This document shows positions 60,701 through 64,000 of a DNA stretch of 64,000 nt, in pieces. This stretch comes from Lepidurus packardi (lineage: Eukaryota; Arthropoda; Branchiopoda; Notostraca; Triopsidae): positions 10,474,790 to 10,538,789 of the forward strand of contig JAKZAN010000002.1 in the NCBI GenBank assembly GCA_023053545.1, given 5' to 3'. Under the pieces are notes generated by a model. That model had not been told where the DNA came from, searched no databases, and saw only the letters and a program-made list of their open reading frames with translations. A program made the position numbers and the translations under genes. The first letter of the stretch is position 1; the number at the start of each line of letters is the position of its first letter.

Positions 60701-63700
60701 AGCTTAGGCATTTCTAGCTTAAGTATTCTCTAATCTCGTTGGTTCTTAACCAATGAGTAGAGACTTTTAAAACGCGAAATTCTGTTGGGGCCCTTGAAAG
60801 ATTATGTACTTGCCGTCCTTCTGTCGGGGTCCGGCGTCCTATCGGGTCGTACTTGTTTTGCGCTGACGATATTATCAAGGAGGATCATGATGTTGTACTA
60901 ATTGCGTTAATTTTGTATGTTTTTAGAATAATGTCAACCAAGATACAGCATGGGAAACGCCCCCGTCGCCCGAACCTGGGTCTAAGGAGAACTTGCCCTT
61001 ATGGAAGCAGACTTCCGCTAATGGTACTTGGCGTTTTGTGTATGAGTTTCGCTAATTTTTTTATAACATGGTAGATGGATCGTCTTTGGCGGGCACAGAA
61101 ATTTGGGAAGCGAGTTTGCGCAATGGAGGACAACCGCCGGCTGCGCCTGCGCAGCCTAAAGCACCTTGGGGCCATACTCCGACGACGAACATTGGTGGAA
61201 CTTGGGGTGAAGATGATGACGGTGGAGACAGTTCCAATATGTGGACTGGAATTCCGGCGAATAATGCACCGCCACAGTGGGGAGCGCCACCCATGCCGGG
61301 CGCAGGTCCAGGACCTGGTCCAGCTCCTGGTCCGACAGGAATGGCCCCGGGAATGGGCGGCGCGACTCCAGGAAATCCCATGTGGGGACCCGCTGGACAC
61401 AAAAAGGAAGAATGGGGTGGACCTCCAGGTGCTATGGGTGGCCCCAGTGCTGCGGGATGGGGAGACGTACGCGGTGGAAGAATGATGGGAACCATGGGCC
61501 ATGGACCAGAAGCTATGGGCGGAGGTATTACCTCTTGCTATTTTCTTGCATCTTGCATCACAATATTTGTATTTTTTACGCCATTTATTTTAGTAGTTGA
61601 GTTCATTTATAGTTAATAATGTCAGAGTTCAATTTTGCAATTAAGTGGATTTTTTTAAGAAAGCAAAAATCGCTTAATAATACCTTTTTATTCAAAGGTT
61701 GTGAAATTACTTACAAGTATTACTTGTAAGTATGAAGGAAAGTATTGATATTAGTATACTTGTATGTATTGTTGTAAGTATTAGTTTTCGACGTGTAAAC
61801 CAACTATGGACTTGTTTTTCTATAGAAATGGGCATGAACAGCATGAGTGGTCCAGCTGGACCCGCCCACTGGGGTGGTCCTCCCACCAAAGGGCCTGGAA
61901 GTCAGTGGGGTGGACCTGTACCGCCTGGTAAAGAAGTGAAGCCTTCCGGGTGGGATGAACCTTCACCCCCAACTCAGAAACGCCCAGCACCAAGCGTGGA
62001 CGACGGGACCGCGGTGTGGGGTAACCCAACTCAGCAGCAGGGCAAAGTCTCGCACTGGAAAGAAATGCCCATGCCCAACATCGGCGGTCGTGGTGGGATG
62101 CCCGGTCCTGGAGGTCCGCCTCCTGGTCGTTTCCCTCCGGGAGGCCCTTCCATGAAACCAGACATGCCAATGTGGCCCCATCAATCGAGGTAAATTGCAA
62201 AATTCTCTCCTTTTTTTAAATCATAAGATGAGCCATTCTTTTGCTTTCTAAGCTCTAATTTTCGGTACAAAGTATTTACACTTTTCGAAACCTTGACCCT
62301 TTTGATGCTTTTTAATACTTAAAAAAAAAAAAACTTTGAAAATTTTTTTTGAAACTTTCGATAATTTTTTTTTTGCACTTTTTGAAACTTTGGACACGCC
62401 TTCTTACATATTGCACTTGGCATTCGACACTGTTTTCAATAGAAACGGGTCGTGGGGTGATGGATCGGAAGGAATGTGGATGGATGAAAAAAGCAGCAAT
62501 CCCGGTTGGGGCGAACCACCCCAAACGCCTACGTCCTGGGGTCCGGGACCGAAACCAAAGACGCCTACGACTCCTGGCAACTGGGGAGAACCTGAGATGG
62601 ACCCGTCTTCGTGGGGTCAGCCTCCCAAACCGGTAATGTAGACTTGTGATAATCAGTATTGTTAATATATATACAAGTGAAAGGTTTATTTACTTTTAGT
62701 CCTGTTCGTATTTACAATACGATTCTCAGAATTCGATAACTTTTAGTCATGTTTGTATTTACAATACGCATGGCCTTGGAATAAGGGATTGTTTTTAGTA
62801 TTGATGTTTCTTTTGGTTATGGGTTCTAAAAACACGAACTCGATGAATGGTGATGTTAACTTGGTTAGGTCCATTTCAAGACGCAGCCGAAAGAAATGAT
62901 CTGGGGCAGCAAACAATTCCGTATCCTTACGGAACTAGGCTACAAAAAGGAAGACGTGGAAACGTGTCTTCGAGCTACGAACATGGTTATGGAAGATGCT
63001 TTGGAGATGTTGAACGCTGGAAGAGGTGGTTTAGGCATGGAGCCGTGGCGTCGTGGACCCCAGGACGACCATTCTGGAGGATACGACATGGGTGGCCATC
63101 CAGGAGGCATGCCTTACCCGCCGCAGGGACGTGGAGGATATAATCCTCCCCAATCCATGCCTTATCACGGCGCTGGAACTCATTTGCTCAACAATGCACC
63201 TGCCGGCTTAGGCGGACTCGGTGGAATCAATCCTGGACCAGGCTACAAGCTAATTCCTTCTCAACAACCCCCGCCACTCCCACCTCAGAACCAGCCGCCA
63301 ATGGGATTCCCAGTATGTTTTTAGATTCAAAATCTTTATTTAGTTTCTATTATTTCCATTTTATTTTCTATTACTGCATTATATTTAAATTCCTATTAAA
63401 AGTGTTTATTTGGCGTGTTTATGTGGCTTGTAAATGGATAGAAATACTGATGGAATTTTTATTAGGGCGGCGGACGACCTAATCGAGGAGAAATGAACGT
63501 GGGAGGAGGGGGTGGTCAACCTACACAATCTCAGTTGCGTGTTTTGGTGCAGCAGATTCAAATGGCTGTGCAAGCCGGTCACTTGAACCCGCAAATTTTG
63601 AATCAACCTTTAGCGCCGCAAACGCTCTTGCTGCTCAATCAACTGCTACAAAACATCAAAGTATTGCAAACGCTTAGCCAGCAGCAAGCTATGGCTCAAG

Positions 63701-63984
63701 CTGCTTTGGGTGGGAAAACTCCCCAGGGGCCCATGTCTGGCCAGTTGATCAATTTGCTCCAGCAAACGGCCAAAACGAAACAACAAATATCCAACCTCCA
63801 GAACCAAATAGCGACGCAACAAGCTCTGTTTGTGAAGCAGCAGCAAAACCCTTACTTAGGTGGACAACCCCCGAGCGGTTCCCCTGGCCAAAATTCGTCG
63901 GATTTGTTCAAAGCCGGAGGTGGGATGGAGCCTGTCAATAATATTAAGGACAGCTTTAATCAACTCACGATTGATCCTCATGCT
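57704..63984 (+). CDS. gw: GW182 / Gawky (TNRC6), 3' end beyond window
   Basis: Eleven exons visible: 57704-57727, 57794-57943, 58238-58303, 58470-58931, 59341-60606, 60927-61023, 61075-61524, 61826-62189, 62443-62632, 62869-63312 and 63466-63984. They total 1344 codons, and the reading continues past the edge. GW182 proteins bind Argonaute through GW/WG repeats and recruit PABP and CCR4-NOT to silence miRNA targets in P bodies. The segment IREAIYSPDGWGG, NNVNQDTAWETPPSPEPGSK, EIWEASLRNGGQPP, WGHTPTTNIGGTWGEDDDG and WDEPSPPTQKRPAPSVDDGT follows insect Gawky block by block. A UBA domain (FRILTELGYKKEDVETCLRATN) and the Q-rich QLINLLQQTAKTKQQISNLQN region follow. The PAM2 motif and RRM lie outside the window. 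About 640 residues precede the segment matching the fly start, including Ser/Asp-rich and Gly/Asn/Pro-rich stretches. ATG 57704 (ACCATGG) gives the only open frame through exon 2. Confidence 0.92.
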
Positions 63985-64000
63985 GTAAGTTTGTGTTTTA

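Overview
This is eukaryotic nuclear DNA from a compact, gene-dense animal genome. Genes are split by many short introns (mostly about 50-80 bp, GT...AG, AT-rich). The protein set is animal: EHD, STYX, TIMM50, eIF3a, STK32, GPAT3/4, RRP5/PDCD11, VPS35L and a GW182/gawky protein whose blocks follow insect Gawky. The best guess is an arthropod, possibly a small-genome crustacean such as a branchiopod; this is inferred from gene structure and protein resemblance, not from a search. I see no prokaryotic operons, CRISPR arrays, rRNA or convincing tRNA, and no retroviral or Polinton remains.

Layout. The first 14 kb alternates strands. STYX (+) converges on TIMM50 (-), which is divergent from EHD (+). 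EHD converges on TMEM50 (-), which shares a short divergent promoter with a carboxylesterase (+). The esterase converges on a PDCL3/viaf gene (-), which is divergent from a clarin-like gene (+). From 14 kb on, every supported gene is on the + strand: eIF3a, STK32, a GPAT3/4-type acyltransferase, MsrB, a 67-aa membrane protein, a secreted IGFBP-like/thyroglobulin-repeat protein, an unrecognised 311-aa intronless ORF, RRP5, a Mieap-domain protein, VPS35L, and GW182/gawky, which runs off the right edge. Exon models were assembled by hand; in every one the exon phases and the total length agree with an open frame.

The genes are mostly unrelated housekeeping functions: translation (eIF3a), miRNA silencing (gawky), ribosome biogenesis (RRP5), membrane recycling (EHD, VPS35L), mitochondrial import (TIMM50) and lipid synthesis (GPAT). 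I found no single new multi-gene system. The most interesting items are: a pair of mutually exclusive exons that both encode the catalytic NHTSPID motif of the acyltransferase; a carboxylesterase ending in KDEL; a Mieap-domain gene with an apparent internal alternative promoter; an IGFBP-like domain joined to four thyroglobulin repeats; a long N-terminal extension on GW182; and several short inverted-repeat elements, including a clean 177-bp TTAA-flanked (piggyBac-type) MITE.
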